DNA from: Parachlamydiales bacterium
GTDB taxonomy: Bacteria; Chlamydiota; Chlamydiia; Chlamydiales; Rhabdochlamydiaceae
DNA length: 64,000 bases
Assembly: GCA_947474635.1 (NCBI GenBank)
Contig: CANJJB010000001.1
Coordinates: 1-64,000, forward strand
Reading direction: 5' to 3'
The notes beneath the pieces were generated by a model. The model searched no databases, was not told where the DNA came from, and saw only the letters and a program-made list of their open reading frames with translations. Below, piece after piece: positions 8,536 to 18,686 of this stretch. Each line of letters opens with the position of its first letter. The stretch's first letter is position 1. The position numbers were made by a program, and so were the translations under genes.

Positions 8536-9330
8536 ATGCGATGCACGACCTACTGTACAGCTTCTACCTATGACATCCCCAGATTGTTTCAATCTCTGCA
8601 GAAATTTGGCTCTGCCCAACTTTTTCGTGATTGTATTCATATTTTGATTAAGGAAGATAAAAAACCTAAAGGAGATATTTTTTATTTTGCTTATGGGTGT
8701 GTGGTATTCTGGGGGTTTTTAGAAGAGGAAGAGCAAGCGGTTTTAGCATCGCTGAAAGAGTTTGAAAAAACTTCCAATGCAAAATTAGAAATGGATGAAT
8801 TTACTTTTGCCTATGGCGAAGGGATGCACATCGAAGAAGATGAAATCATCTTGCACACAAAAAATACGTTAACCAAGCTTGCTATTTCCCACGGCCTTGC
8901 GCAGTCAGTCAAATTAACAACGTTCGAAGATACGATTCAAACAACTATTGATAAAACAAAATACCTTCCTGAAGATCTTTCTCTCAAAGGAAAGATATCG
9001 ATGTCTCGAAAAGAGATTTCTAAAAAGATGGGAGAGCTATTTATTGAGCGTAACTTCATCAACCTCCACTCTGACATTCTCGATACGCCAGAATTTTTCT
9101 GGAACTATCCGGAATTAGAACCTTTCTATCGAAGAACGGCCCATTATCTAGATGTCAATAAACGGATAGAAGTGCTCAACAAGCGCCTGACAGTTGTGCA
9201 TGAGCTCTTTGAAATCTTAAGCAATGAATTGAACCATCAACACTCATCTAGACTTGAGTGGACAATCATCATTTTGATTGTAATTGAAGTTGTGATCGCG
9301 CTTCTGCGCGATCTATTTCATATTATTTAG
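8536..9330 (+). CDS. RMD1/DUF155 family protein with C-terminal TM helix
   Basis: DIFYFAYGCVVFWGF...ERNFINLHSDILDTPEFFWNYPELEPFYRRTAHYLDVNKRIEVLNKRLTVVHELFEILSNELNHQHSSRLEW. Confidence 0.88.
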   Translation: MRCTTYCTASTYDIPRLFQSLQKFGSAQLFRDCIHILIKEDKKPKGDIFYFAYGCVVFWGFLEEEEQAVLASLKEFEKTSNAKLEMDEFTFAYGEGMHIEEDEIILHTKNTLTKLAISHGLAQSVKLTTFEDTIQTTIDKTKYLPEDLSLKGKISMSRKEISKKMGELFIERNFINLHSDILDTPEFFWNYPELEPFYRRTAHYLDVNKRIEVLNKRLTVVHELFEILSNELNHQHSSRLEWTIIILIVIEVVIALLRDLFHII

Positions 9331-10346
9331 TAACTGCTTTTATCCAATTTCACTTTACCGCGGAAAAGCCTGTAGACATAGACGCCATATGCAAAAACAA
9401 GCGGAAGGCCTATTGCAACGATAATGAGAAGCACTTTGAGCGTGAGATCAGAGGACACAGCATTAGCAACCGTAAGGCTATTTGTGTCTGGATGAATGCT
9501 AGAGCGAATGAGCATCGGAAAGGTGCCAATTGCAAAAAGCACAACGAGCATGGCAATACTTAAGGAAGAACAGATAAAGGCCCAGCCATCTCTTCCTTTA
9601 TAAATTTGTACAGGAATACTCACGATCATCCCAAAGGCTATGAAAGGAATGAGTATCAGCCACGGGCTTTCCCTTAAAAAGGTGAGCATGTGGGGCATAT
9701 AAAAATGGGTGACAAGTGTTGTGATGACATAACACAAAATAAATACGAATATGGTTTTTTTAACCCACCTTCTTAAGCGATTATGAAGAGCTCCTTCTGT
9801 TTTCATCACAAGATAAATCGAGCCATGCATCATAAAAAGAGCAAGCGTTGTAACGCCCACTAAAAGAGAGTACGCGTTAAAAAAGCCACCAAAGGATCCG
9901 ACAAAATCTCTATGCGCATCTAGAGGAATACCGACAATCAGATTACCGAGAACAAGACCTACTCCAAACGCGATAATGACGCTTCCTGTAAAAAAGACTC
10001 CATCCCAAAATGAACGCCACTTGGGTGTTTCTAATTTACTGCGAAATTCAATACCTGCTGCTCGAAAAATAAGTGCCGCAAGCAACATCATGACTAAGTT
10101 ATAAAAGGCAGAAAAAATAGTTGCATACGCCTCTGGAAAGCCCGCAAATAAAGCTCCTCCAACGATTACAAGCCAGACTTCATTGCCATCCCAGACAGGG
10201 CCAATGGCATTTAAAAATATGCGTCTATCGGTGTCTTTTTTTGTAAAGAGGTGCAAAGAGCCAACTCCCAAATCAAAACCATCTAACATGGCGTAACAAA
10301 CCATGCAAGCAATCACTACGATGTACCAGATATCTCCGAAGTTCAT
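9327..10346 (-). CDS. cydB: Cytochrome bd ubiquinol oxidase subunit II
   Basis: AMLDGFDLGVGSLHLFTKKDTDRRIFLNAIGPVWDGNEVWLVIVGGALFAGFPEAYA. Confidence 0.96.
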   Translation of the reverse strand: MNFGDIWYIVVIACMVCYAMLDGFDLGVGSLHLFTKKDTDRRIFLNAIGPVWDGNEVWLVIVGGALFAGFPEAYATIFSAFYNLVMMLLAALIFRAAGIEFRSKLETPKWRSFWDGVFFTGSVIIAFGVGLVLGNLIVGIPLDAHRDFVGSFGGFFNAYSLLVGVTTLALFMMHGSIYLVMKTEGALHNRLRRWVKKTIFVFILCYVITTLVTHFYMPHMLTFLRESPWLILIPFIAFGMIVSIPVQIYKGRDGWAFICSSLSIAMLVVLFAIGTFPMLIRSSIHPDTNSLTVANAVSSDLTLKVLLIIVAIGLPLVFAYGVYVYRLFRGKVKLDKSSY

Positions 10347-11719
10347 TTATCCCCCGGTATTGAAGGGGCAAGATTTTGATAGATGGCATCATCATTTTCA
10401 CCACCCTCTACAGGGCCGTGTTTAATTTTGCGATCGAGCAGGAAAATAAAAAGTCCAAAAAGAAGGCAATAGATAACAATAAACATGATGATCGATCCAA
10501 CCACTTGGGGCGCCTGTATCGATTTAGATACTCCATCAACTGTTTTTAAAAGTCCGTACACAATCCACGGCTGCCTTCCTACTTCAGCTGTGATCCATCC
10601 GACTTGGTTGGCAATTTGAGGAAAAAGGACAGAAATCATCAGAAGGCGGAGTGTCCACTTGCTTTTTTCTAGCTTTTTTTTCCACCAAAAGAAAAACCCA
10701 AGTCCTGCTGCAAGGACCATGAGCCCCCACATCATGACCATAATATGGTAAGACTGAAACGTGAGCTGAATAGGTGGCCTCTCATCTTTAGGAATCTGGT
10801 CAAAGCCTGTGACAGGTGTCTCTAAATCACGAGAAGTTAACAAGCTGAGCATCTTGGGAATTTGAACCCCCACAACTTTTTCATTTTTTTCATCGACCCA
10901 TCCAAAAAGAGTGATAGGCGTTCCAGGTTTTGTTTCATAAACCCCTTCCATCGCAGCAAATTTTGAAGGTTGATTTTTGGCAACACCTCTTGCCGTTGAA
11001 TCAGCAGATATGAGTTGTAACACAAGTGTAATGAGGGTTGTGATGAGCCCGATTTTCATAGAAACGCGCGCAAAAGGCAAATGTATTTTCTTAATAAAAT
11101 AATAAGCGCTTACGCTCAGTACAAGGCAAGACCCCGCAACCCAGCACCCCAGAACGACATGGATTACTCTGTCAACAGATGTCGGATTAAAAATCATCCC
11201 CCAAAAATCTGTGACAATAGCTTTAGCATCTTCTCCTGTTCCTACAATTTTATAAGCAGTTGGCGTCTGCATCCAAGAGTTTGCAACCACAATCCATATG
11301 GCACTAAAATGCGCGCCAAGCGTTACAAGAATTGTTGCAAGGTAGTGCATCTTTGCACTCACCTTTTCCCATCCAAATAACATGACACCAAGGAAACCCG
11401 CTTCTAGAAAAAAAGCAAATATCCCTTCCGCTGCTAAAGCACTACCAAAGACATCTCCCACAAATCTCGAGTATCTTGCCCAATTGGTTCCAAAGCCAAA
11501 GACCTGCACGAGACCTGTTGCAACTCCCAGCGCAAAGGTTAGAGCAAACACCTTTACCCAAAATTTAGTGATCGTTTTATAGAGAGGATTTTTAGTTTTG
11601 ATGTACATTCCTTCTACGATCACAAGCACGAGACCAAGTCCAATACTCAAAGGAGGATAGATGTAGTGAAACATGCTGGTTAATGCGAATTGGATTCTTG
11701 AAAGAAAAACAACGTCCAT
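10343..11719 (-). CDS. cydA: Cytochrome bd ubiquinol oxidase subunit I
   Basis: [70 protein letters not shown]. Confidence 0.97.
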   Translation of the reverse strand: MDVVFLSRIQFALTSMFHYIYPPLSIGLGLVLVIVEGMYIKTKNPLYKTITKFWVKVFALTFALGVATGLVQVFGFGTNWARYSRFVGDVFGSALAAEGIFAFFLEAGFLGVMLFGWEKVSAKMHYLATILVTLGAHFSAIWIVVANSWMQTPTAYKIVGTGEDAKAIVTDFWGMIFNPTSVDRVIHVVLGCWVAGSCLVLSVSAYYFIKKIHLPFARVSMKIGLITTLITLVLQLISADSTARGVAKNQPSKFAAMEGVYETKPGTPITLFGWVDEKNEKVVGVQIPKMLSLLTSRDLETPVTGFDQIPKDERPPIQLTFQSYHIMVMMWGLMVLAAGLGFFFWWKKKLEKSKWTLRLLMISVLFPQIANQVGWITAEVGRQPWIVYGLLKTVDGVSKSIQAPQVVGSIIMFIVIYCLLFGLFIFLLDRKIKHGPVEGGENDDAIYQNLAPSIPGDK

Positions 11720-11830
11720 GAAATCTCTTTTTTTAGCAAAGAGTACTCGAAAGGAGCGCTTACGTCAAAAGAATTTTGGGAGCGTTGCTCCTATTTGTAA
11801 GCATAACAGAGAACTAGCAAAAGAAATATC

Positions 11831-12307
11831 TTAGGGAATTTCGGTCCTTGTTGTCGGAGATACGCCTGTTGTTGGTGTGTGGTTTTCTATTGTTGTCGGG
11901 GATGAGTCTTGTCTTGTCGAGATTTCTGATGGTTCTAAAAACTGAGAAGAAGAATTAACAAATAGCTGTGGAAAAGAAAAAGAGCGCAGGGCAGCTCGGA
12001 CTTCTCCAAATAGCTTTGGAAACCATGAAGAAGCAGGCGCTGCTTTTGATATAGATGCCTCTTGAGGATGAGCTTTAGCAATCTGTGCGAGATTGCGGAT
12101 AGTATAGTTGGGCATATACCCTTCCATAGGAACTCTGTCCAAGGGACAACACCCATTTATGCATTCAAGAACAGTACTTTTATTTAACACATGACCGCAG
12201 GGGATGATAGTAACTGCCTCACACATAAATTCTTTTGCTACAGCATCTTCAAGCTCCTCTAACATCTGAGAAAGGATCTTAGAAGAATCAAATACGCCGC
12301 ATGCCAT
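11831..12307 (-). CDS. U-box domain protein (putative E3 ligase-like effector), start trimmed to MACGVFD
   Basis: MCEAVTIIPCGHVLNKSTVLECINGCCPLDRVPMEGYMPNYTIRNLAQ (U-box/RING-like); aaaaggag RBS upstream of the trimmed ATG; T/P-rich tail. Confidence 0.75.
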   Translation of the reverse strand: MACGVFDSSKILSQMLEELEDAVAKEFMCEAVTIIPCGHVLNKSTVLECINGCCPLDRVPMEGYMPNYTIRNLAQIAKAHPQEASISKAAPASSWFPKLFGEVRAALRSFSFPQLFVNSSSQFLEPSEISTRQDSSPTTIENHTPTTGVSPTTRTEIP

Positions 12308-12332
12308 GAAAGAACTCCTTTTTATTAAGAAC

Positions 12333-13292
12333 CTAAGAAATACCTGCGTGAATGATATCATGCATACGCAGAAGACCGACAACTTTGTTATCTTGCAACA
12401 CAGGTGTAACCATGATCCATCTTTTTGGATCTTTCTGCATAACTTTAAGAGCATCCCACGCTAGATCACTGCTTTGTACAACAATTGCTGAGCAGGTCAT
12501 GAGCTCTGCAATTGTCTTTTCAAGCATGTTAGAGCCAAGAGCCTGGAGAGATCTACGTAGATCGCCATCTGTGAAAACACCTAAAAAGGCACTATCTTCT
12601 CCTGTTACAACCAGACATCCACATTTTTTGTTAGATAGTTCTAAAAGCACATCTCCTACTTTGTCATGTGGCTGACATAGAGGAACCTGAGGGCCTTTGA
12701 TCATGAGATCTTCGACTTTTAAGAAGATTTTTTTTCCGATAGATCCAGAAGGATGATTGTCTCCATAATCACTTAAAGTAAAGTTGCGGGATTTCATAAG
12801 AGCAATTGCTAGCACATCTCCAAATAATAGTTGCACTTCTGTAGAAATTGTAGGAGCTAAGTCAAAAGGACAGAGTTCTTTTGCAACAGGAAGGCATAGA
12901 GCAAGGTCTGCTTGCTGAGATAATCTGCTTTGCAGGTTAGATACGACGCTAATTGTTTTAGCACCTTTCTTTTTGATAAAAGGTAGGAGTGTAATCAGCT
13001 CTTCTGTCTCTCCACTTTTAGAAAAAAGTAGAACCGTGTCATCTTGCGACAAAAGACCAATATCCCCATGCAAAAAGTTTACAGAAGGAAGGTAGAGTGC
13101 TTTTGTGCCCGTGGAAACAAGTGTCATGGCAATCTTTTCAGCAATCAAACCGCTTTTACCAATACCTGTTAAAACAAGAAAACCTTTTGTCTTTAGGCAA
13201 CTGTCCAAAACCTTCTCGACTTGGGGTACATCGATCTCATCAAAGAAATGCTGAATCGATTGCCTTTGCTCTGTAAATAATTCTCTTAACAT
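12333..13292 (-). CDS. kdsD: Arabinose-5-phosphate isomerase (SIS + CBS)
   Basis: FLVLTGIGKSGLIAEKIAMTLVSTGTKALYLPSVNFLHGDIGLL; two CBS repeats; start trimmed to MLRELF. Confidence 0.9.
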   Translation of the reverse strand: MLRELFTEQRQSIQHFFDEIDVPQVEKVLDSCLKTKGFLVLTGIGKSGLIAEKIAMTLVSTGTKALYLPSVNFLHGDIGLLSQDDTVLLFSKSGETEELITLLPFIKKKGAKTISVVSNLQSRLSQQADLALCLPVAKELCPFDLAPTISTEVQLLFGDVLAIALMKSRNFTLSDYGDNHPSGSIGKKIFLKVEDLMIKGPQVPLCQPHDKVGDVLLELSNKKCGCLVVTGEDSAFLGVFTDGDLRRSLQALGSNMLEKTIAELMTCSAIVVQSSDLAWDALKVMQKDPKRWIMVTPVLQDNKVVGLLRMHDIIHAGIS

Positions 13293-13406
13293 ATCTGCTT
13301 CAAAATTTTCTCTCCATTGTAAGATATTGATGATTTTTATACACAAATAACTTATGACTCGTGAAAAAATAAAAAATTTAATATAAATAGCACAAGGAGC
13401 TTTCTC

Positions 13407-14843
13407 ATGAAACATACGATCGCTGTTGCCTATGGAGATGGAATTGGACCAGAAATCATGAAAGCTGTTCTTTTTATTTTGAAAGAATCAGGCGCTCAGT
13501 TAGAGCTCCAGGAAATAGAAATCGGAGAAAAAGTTTATAGCAGGGGCATTTTAACAGGGATTGAGCCTAGTAGCTGGGAGACCATCCGTAAGGCAAAGGC
13601 CTTTCTTAAAGCGCCTATTACGACACCGCAGGGTGGCGGTTTTACAAGCCTGAATGTCACCGTCAGAACCACCATGGGCCTCTTTGCTAATATCCGCCCT
13701 TGCACAGCGTATTTTCCTTTTATCAACACAAAACACCCTAAGATGGATCTAGTGATTGTAAGAGAAAATGAAGAAGATCTGTACGCGGGTATCGAATATA
13801 GACAAACCCCTGATGTCATGTGCTCCCATAAAATCATTTCACGCCAGGGCTCTGAAAAAATCGTACGGTATGCTTTTGAATACGCACGCCATCACGGTAG
13901 AAAAAAAGTGACCTGCTTTATCAAAGACAACATCATGAAATTTTCTGACGGACTCTTTCATGCAGTATTTGACACGATTGCCAAAGAATACCCTGACATT
14001 GAAAACGAGAGTTGGATTGTGGATATCGGCGCTGCCAAACTTGCAGATACGCCTGAGATTTTTGATGTGATTGTGATGCCAAATTTATACGGCGATATTC
14101 TCTCAGATGTAGCAGCGCAAATTTCTGGATCAGTGGGCCTTGCAGGATCTGCCAATATCGGTAATCATGGGGCGATGTTTGAAGCGATACACGGCTCTGC
14201 ACCCAAACGTGGAGGGCAAAATGTTGCAAACCCCTCAGGACTTCTCCAAGGAAGCATCATGATGCTCGCTTATCTTAATGAGACTGAGATTGCAACGCGC
14301 ATTCATGAAGCGTGGCTTTGCACTCTAGAGCAAGGCATCCACACCTATGACATTTTCAACGAAAAGACAAGCACTCTTAAAGTCGGCACGAAAGAATTTG
14401 CAGAAGCTGTCGTAAAAAATCTTGGGAACCGTCCTAAAAAGCTCAAGAGCCCCATCTATAAGTCAGCTACCAAGATAACTGCTCTTTCACCCGAGCACCC
14501 CACCAAATGCAAACGAGAACTTGTAGGTGTTGATCTTTTTATCTACGCTAAAGAAACGGCAAAAAGTTTTGAAAAAAAGATGTGCTCTCTTGAGCCCCAT
14601 CCCTTAAAACTTCAGATGATCTCTAATAGAGGCGCGCGCATCTGGCCAGATGGTCACCCTGAAACGTTCTGTATAGAGCAGTGGCGCTGCAGATTTTTCC
14701 ATAAAGACAAAAACCACTCCGTATCGCATGAAGAAATCCGGCACCTTCTAGAAAATTTAGAAAAATCAGGCTACGATGTTTTCAAGACAGAAAACCTCTA
14801 TCTCTTTGATGGAAAGCCTGGGTTTTCTTCTGCGCAGGGATAA
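13407..14843 (+). CDS. icd: NADP-dependent isocitrate dehydrogenase, Thermus/Rickettsia-type with extra C-terminal domain
   Basis: IAVAYGDGIGPEIMKAV; NVTVRTTMGLFANIRPC; VIVRENEEDLYAGIEY; NLYGDILSD; GSANIGNHGAMFEAIHGSAP; C-terminal extension. Confidence 0.92.
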   Translation: MKHTIAVAYGDGIGPEIMKAVLFILKESGAQLELQEIEIGEKVYSRGILTGIEPSSWETIRKAKAFLKAPITTPQGGGFTSLNVTVRTTMGLFANIRPCTAYFPFINTKHPKMDLVIVRENEEDLYAGIEYRQTPDVMCSHKIISRQGSEKIVRYAFEYARHHGRKKVTCFIKDNIMKFSDGLFHAVFDTIAKEYPDIENESWIVDIGAAKLADTPEIFDVIVMPNLYGDILSDVAAQISGSVGLAGSANIGNHGAMFEAIHGSAPKRGGQNVANPSGLLQGSIMMLAYLNETEIATRIHEAWLCTLEQGIHTYDIFNEKTSTLKVGTKEFAEAVVKNLGNRPKKLKSPIYKSATKITALSPEHPTKCKRELVGVDLFIYAKETAKSFEKKMCSLEPHPLKLQMISNRGARIWPDGHPETFCIEQWRCRFFHKDKNHSVSHEEIRHLLENLEKSGYDVFKTENLYLFDGKPGFSSAQG

Positions 14844-16328
14844 TTAAATCTCCTTGAACAAGGCATCTAGGGTCACTTCACCGGTTACTATTTCTTCTGA
14901 GTACATCGTAGGTTTTAGCCCACACGTCGTTACCATAGCAAGAAATAGCTGCTTTTCTGATTTAAGGTGTTTTCTAAAAACTTCCATTTTTTTTAGTAAT
15001 TCATGGGCATACGCTTTATCGATGGCAAATGGAACATCGGAATATTTGATTTCACAAATTGTAATTGATCCATCGGGAGAATCGAAAAGTAGATCGATTT
15101 GCGCTCCCTCCTCATCATCTGTAGATCTTGAAGAACACCGCCATGTGCCAGCAATCGAACCAGGATCGATATTTAAAGCCTGCCTGATCTGATCAATATG
15201 TTTGTAACACACCGACTCAAATGATAGCCCAGCCCAACATTTCCACGCTGGTCTGCTTGCTTGAGACACCCAAAAGCCGCGATTCATAGCTTTTTTAGTG
15301 ATACTCTTCAGATTAGGAGCTATCCAGCGCAGATAAAATAAGCTATATTCATCATCGAGCAAATAATAAACCCCCTTATCCTTCCGCCCGTAGGGGACAA
15401 GACTTGTGATAAAGCCTGCTTCTTCTAATTGATATAGCCGCTTGCCAGCATTGCCTCCATCAGGAAGTTTAGCTTTTGAAATAAGCTCAGCTTGTCCAAT
15501 GCCATAACGATGCTTAGCAATGATGCGGATGATGTCTATGTAAGCCTTTGCATCCTCAAAAAGCGATTCAAATAACCTTCTAAACTCTTTAACCAATGGG
15601 CCATCGTTTTGAAAACAGAGCTCATCAATGCATTGATGAGCAGAACGCCCCTTGCGGACAAAAGACCAATATAAAGGAACTCCACCCAGAACGATGTAAA
15701 GATCGAGAATTTGTCGATGGTTTAGACGAATGCGATACGCTTTCAAAAACTCATCTACTTCATGTAATGAAAAAGGCCTTAGTTGCATAGTTCGCGTAAC
15801 TCTGTTATGCAGCCCACCTCTATTATTGATAATGTTTTCAATGATCCAAGATGTGGCCGAACCACAAATAATTAGCTTAAGACGGTCATCAAACACCCAA
15901 TAGCGGTTCCAATATAATTCTAGCGCTGTCAGAAGCTTGGAACGTGGCGTTGCCATCCAGGGCAGTTCATCGAAAAAGAGAACGACTTTTTTCCCTTTTG
16001 GAATGGTATTGACTGCCTGCGTAAGATCTTCAAAAGCCTCCATCCAGCTTCCTCGTGGAATCAGAGATGGGCCTTGGTAAAAAGTAGCGCCGATTTGCTT
16101 AGCAAACTCTGCCAGCTGCACTTTTAAGGAACCCTTTCGAATTCCCGTCACGTGAAAAAACACACAAGGCATGGACTCTACAAAATTTTTGACAAGATAG
16201 GTTTTTCCTACCCTTCGGCGGCCATAGATAGCTATGAACTCTGATTTCTTGGATTTAAAAAGATCTTTTAGAAGATCCTGTTCTCTGACACGACCTACGA
16301 TTTTCCCCTGAGCCTTTTCCTTTCCCAT
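14844..16328 (-). CDS. Archaeal-type AAA ATPase with DUF234-like C-terminal region
   Basis: GRVREQDLLKDLF...FIAIYGRRRVGKTYLVKNF; VVLFFDELPWMATPRSKLLTALELYWNRYW; DGSITICEIKYS. Confidence 0.88.
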   Translation of the reverse strand: MGKEKAQGKIVGRVREQDLLKDLFKSKKSEFIAIYGRRRVGKTYLVKNFVESMPCVFFHVTGIRKGSLKVQLAEFAKQIGATFYQGPSLIPRGSWMEAFEDLTQAVNTIPKGKKVVLFFDELPWMATPRSKLLTALELYWNRYWVFDDRLKLIICGSATSWIIENIINNRGGLHNRVTRTMQLRPFSLHEVDEFLKAYRIRLNHRQILDLYIVLGGVPLYWSFVRKGRSAHQCIDELCFQNDGPLVKEFRRLFESLFEDAKAYIDIIRIIAKHRYGIGQAELISKAKLPDGGNAGKRLYQLEEAGFITSLVPYGRKDKGVYYLLDDEYSLFYLRWIAPNLKSITKKAMNRGFWVSQASRPAWKCWAGLSFESVCYKHIDQIRQALNIDPGSIAGTWRCSSRSTDDEEGAQIDLLFDSPDGSITICEIKYSDVPFAIDKAYAHELLKKMEVFRKHLKSEKQLFLAMVTTCGLKPTMYSEEIVTGEVTLDALFKEI

Positions 16329-16344
16329 ATACCCCCTGCGATCA

Positions 16345-16464
16345 AACGGGCGGATAAAACACAAAAAACCATTTTATCCGCCCGTTATAACTTTATCAAA
16401 CGGGCGGATAAAACACAAAAACTCATTTTATCCGCCCGTTATAACTTTACCAAACGGGCGGATA
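16345..16464. repeat. 54-bp tandem/inverted repeat array: 15-bp arms alternating in orientation every 27 bp
   Basis: AACGGGCGGATAAAA at 16345 and 16399 (12 bp of it at 16453); TTTTATCCGCCCGTT at 16372 and 16426. Confidence 0.95.
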
Positions 16465-16501
16465 CTCAAGAATAGGGAAAATCCTCTATGGAGATTAGGC
16501 G

Positions 16502-17686
16502 CTAAAGAGTGTGGTCTTTTTCAAGATGCTCTTTCAAAGCCTTTAAAAAGCCGCAGCCATACATGCCATCTAGCACCCTGTGGTCAAAAGATAGCGAGAG
16601 GTGCATCATAGAGCGGACTCCAAAGAGATCATCTTCTAACACGACGACTTTCTTGTGGATGGCTCCCATACCAACGATTGCAACTTCTGTGTGACGGATG
16701 ATAGGAATACCAATCTGCACACCTGATATGCCAAAATTAGTGAGAGTGATCGTACCTTCTTGCACTTCATGAGGAGCAAGAGTTCCTGCGCGCGCCTTAG
16801 AAGAGAGCTCTGCGATGTTTTTTGCTATTTCTGAAAAAGAAATCGTCTGGCAATTTTTCACAACAGGCACCATGATGCCTTGGTCAACGCTGACTGCAAT
16901 GCCAATATTGACAAAGCGTTTCACGCAAATGGTATCACCTTCTAAAGAGGAGTTAAGGAGGGGGTATTCACGTAAGGCTTTGGCTATTGCTCTTGCAGCA
17001 AAAGCTGTGATGGTAAGTTTAACGCCGTTTTTAGCTAAAAAGGCTTCTTTCTCTTTTTGTATCACCTTCACGATGTCTGTCACATCAACTTCTGTGATGA
17101 GTGTTGCATGGGGAGCCTCATAAAATGAGCGCACCATGTTATCGGCAATGGCTTTACGCATGCCGCTCATTTTAACACGTTCAATATCGGGGGCATTGAT
17201 TTGCTTAAGAGGGCAGTTTTTCTCAGGTGGTTTTTTGTTTTCTAGGTAGATCTCGACATCTCTTTTTGTCAGTCTTCCGGCAGCGCCTGTCGAAGGAATT
17301 CTCTCTAGTTCTTCTAATGAGACTCCTTGCTCTCTAGCAAGTCTAAGAAGAGCGGGTGAAAAGACATCTTTCATATCACCGGTCGTAGCTTCGGCTGGCT
17401 TCTGGATAGCCGCGTGGAGGGGCACTTCGACTTGATGCGTTCCATGCAACTGAATGGTAGCTAAGAGATCACCTACTTGAAGTTCTTGATCAGGCGCTGC
17501 TGTAATACGGGTAATCACACCTGCAGCAGGAGCGGGAATCTCGCTGTTGACTTTGTCAGTAGATACTTCCAAAAGAGGCTCATCTAAGTTAACGGTATCC
17601 CCCACTTTTTTAAACCACTGCACAATGGTTGCGCTGACAATACTTTCTCCAAGCTTCGGGAGAGTCACTTTGTATTCTTCACTCAT
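16502..17686 (-). CDS. Dihydrolipoamide acyltransferase (2-oxo acid dehydrogenase E2)
   Basis: Lipoyl domain LEVSTDKVNSEIPAP, E3-binding domain, SFDHRVLDGMYGCGFL catalytic motif. Confidence 0.94.
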   Translation of the reverse strand: MSEEYKVTLPKLGESIVSATIVQWFKKVGDTVNLDEPLLEVSTDKVNSEIPAPAAGVITRITAAPDQELQVGDLLATIQLHGTHQVEVPLHAAIQKPAEATTGDMKDVFSPALLRLAREQGVSLEELERIPSTGAAGRLTKRDVEIYLENKKPPEKNCPLKQINAPDIERVKMSGMRKAIADNMVRSFYEAPHATLITEVDVTDIVKVIQKEKEAFLAKNGVKLTITAFAARAIAKALREYPLLNSSLEGDTICVKRFVNIGIAVSVDQGIMVPVVKNCQTISFSEIAKNIAELSSKARAGTLAPHEVQEGTITLTNFGISGVQIGIPIIRHTEVAIVGMGAIHKKVVVLEDDLFGVRSMMHLSLSFDHRVLDGMYGCGFLKALKEHLEKDHTL

Positions 17687-18686
17687 AAAGTCGCCCTTTT
17701 AGTTTTTGCCACTCTTCTTTGCCCGACACAATCTCAAACTCTCCTTGGAGAGGCAAAACCGGTAATGAGCAGGAAAAGTGGCGAGGTAATTTTACATAAT
17801 CTTTTTGCGTACAAACAATAACATCTGCACCTGATTTTTTTGCAAACAAAGTTAGTTCTTCAGGAAAAAAGGGATCGTGATCAGGTTTAAAAAAAGTAGA
17901 GAGCACATCTGCTCCTGCATCTTTGACAGACTGCAAAAAGCGGGTAGGCTTTCCAATGGCACAAAATACACAGGCACGTTTTCCTTTTAAATCTTCTTGG
18001 ATGTTCATGCGCACAAACATGACAGGAGCGTTTGTGTACAAAGAGAGCTTTTCTTTAATTTTTTTATGGCATTTAGCGTCATTGATCACAATAAGGCTCG
18101 CCTTTTTTAAGCGCGCGGGATCATCTCTTAGCAGTCCTCTCGGAAGGAAATACCCTTTGCCGAAAAGATCCTCTCCATCCATCACAACGATTTCAACATC
18201 TCGGTGGAGATCGCGGTACTGCATGCCATCGTCAAGGAGGATAACTTCTGCGCCTTTTTCAATAGCTTGCCTTGCAGACTCTTTTCTATTTTTCCCCACC
18301 CACACAGCAACGTTCGGCAAATAGCGCGCAAGCCAAAAAGGCTCATCTCCACAGATCTCAACAGGCGTTCCTGAGTGGATACATAAAACATCTCCTGAGT
18401 TCTCTATTTTTGATTTGTAGCCTCTTGAAAGAATTGCAACTTTGAGTGTTTTAGATAGCTCTTCTGCAAGCATCTTGACAAGAGGCGTTTTTCCCGTACC
18501 ACCAGCTACGATATTGCCGATAGAGATGACAGGCGCTTTTACTTTTGCAGATGAAAAAACCTTGGCATCATAAGCAAGGTTGCGAAGAGCGACTCCCCCA
18601 CGGTAAAGGTAGCTGAGCATATGCAAAAGGGTTTTACCTTTCCGCTTGCCACTCATAACCTCTAGCACGTAGCTCTCAAGTGTCAT
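17679..18686 (-). CDS. lpxK: Tetraacyldisaccharide 4'-kinase
   Basis: APVISIGNIVAGGTGKTPLVKML; AILSRGYKSK; GDEPFWLA; LLDDGMQYRDLHRDVEIVVMD. Confidence 0.95.
   Translation of the reverse strand: MTLESYVLEVMSGKRKGKTLLHMLSYLYRGGVALRNLAYDAKVFSSAKVKAPVISIGNIVAGGTGKTPLVKMLAEELSKTLKVAILSRGYKSKIENSGDVLCIHSGTPVEICGDEPFWLARYLPNVAVWVGKNRKESARQAIEKGAEVILLDDGMQYRDLHRDVEIVVMDGEDLFGKGYFLPRGLLRDDPARLKKASLIVINDAKCHKKIKEKLSLYTNAPVMFVRMNIQEDLKGKRACVFCAIGKPTRFLQSVKDAGADVLSTFFKPDHDPFFPEELTLFAKKSGADVIVCTQKDYVKLPRHFSCSLPVLPLQGEFEIVSGKEEWQKLKGRLYE

Noticed and set aside
16345-16464. CRISPR-like array
   Set aside because: Repeats are 15 bp and alternate in orientation, spacers are 12 bp and nearly identical to each other, and no cas genes are near. 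An operator or hairpin array fits better.
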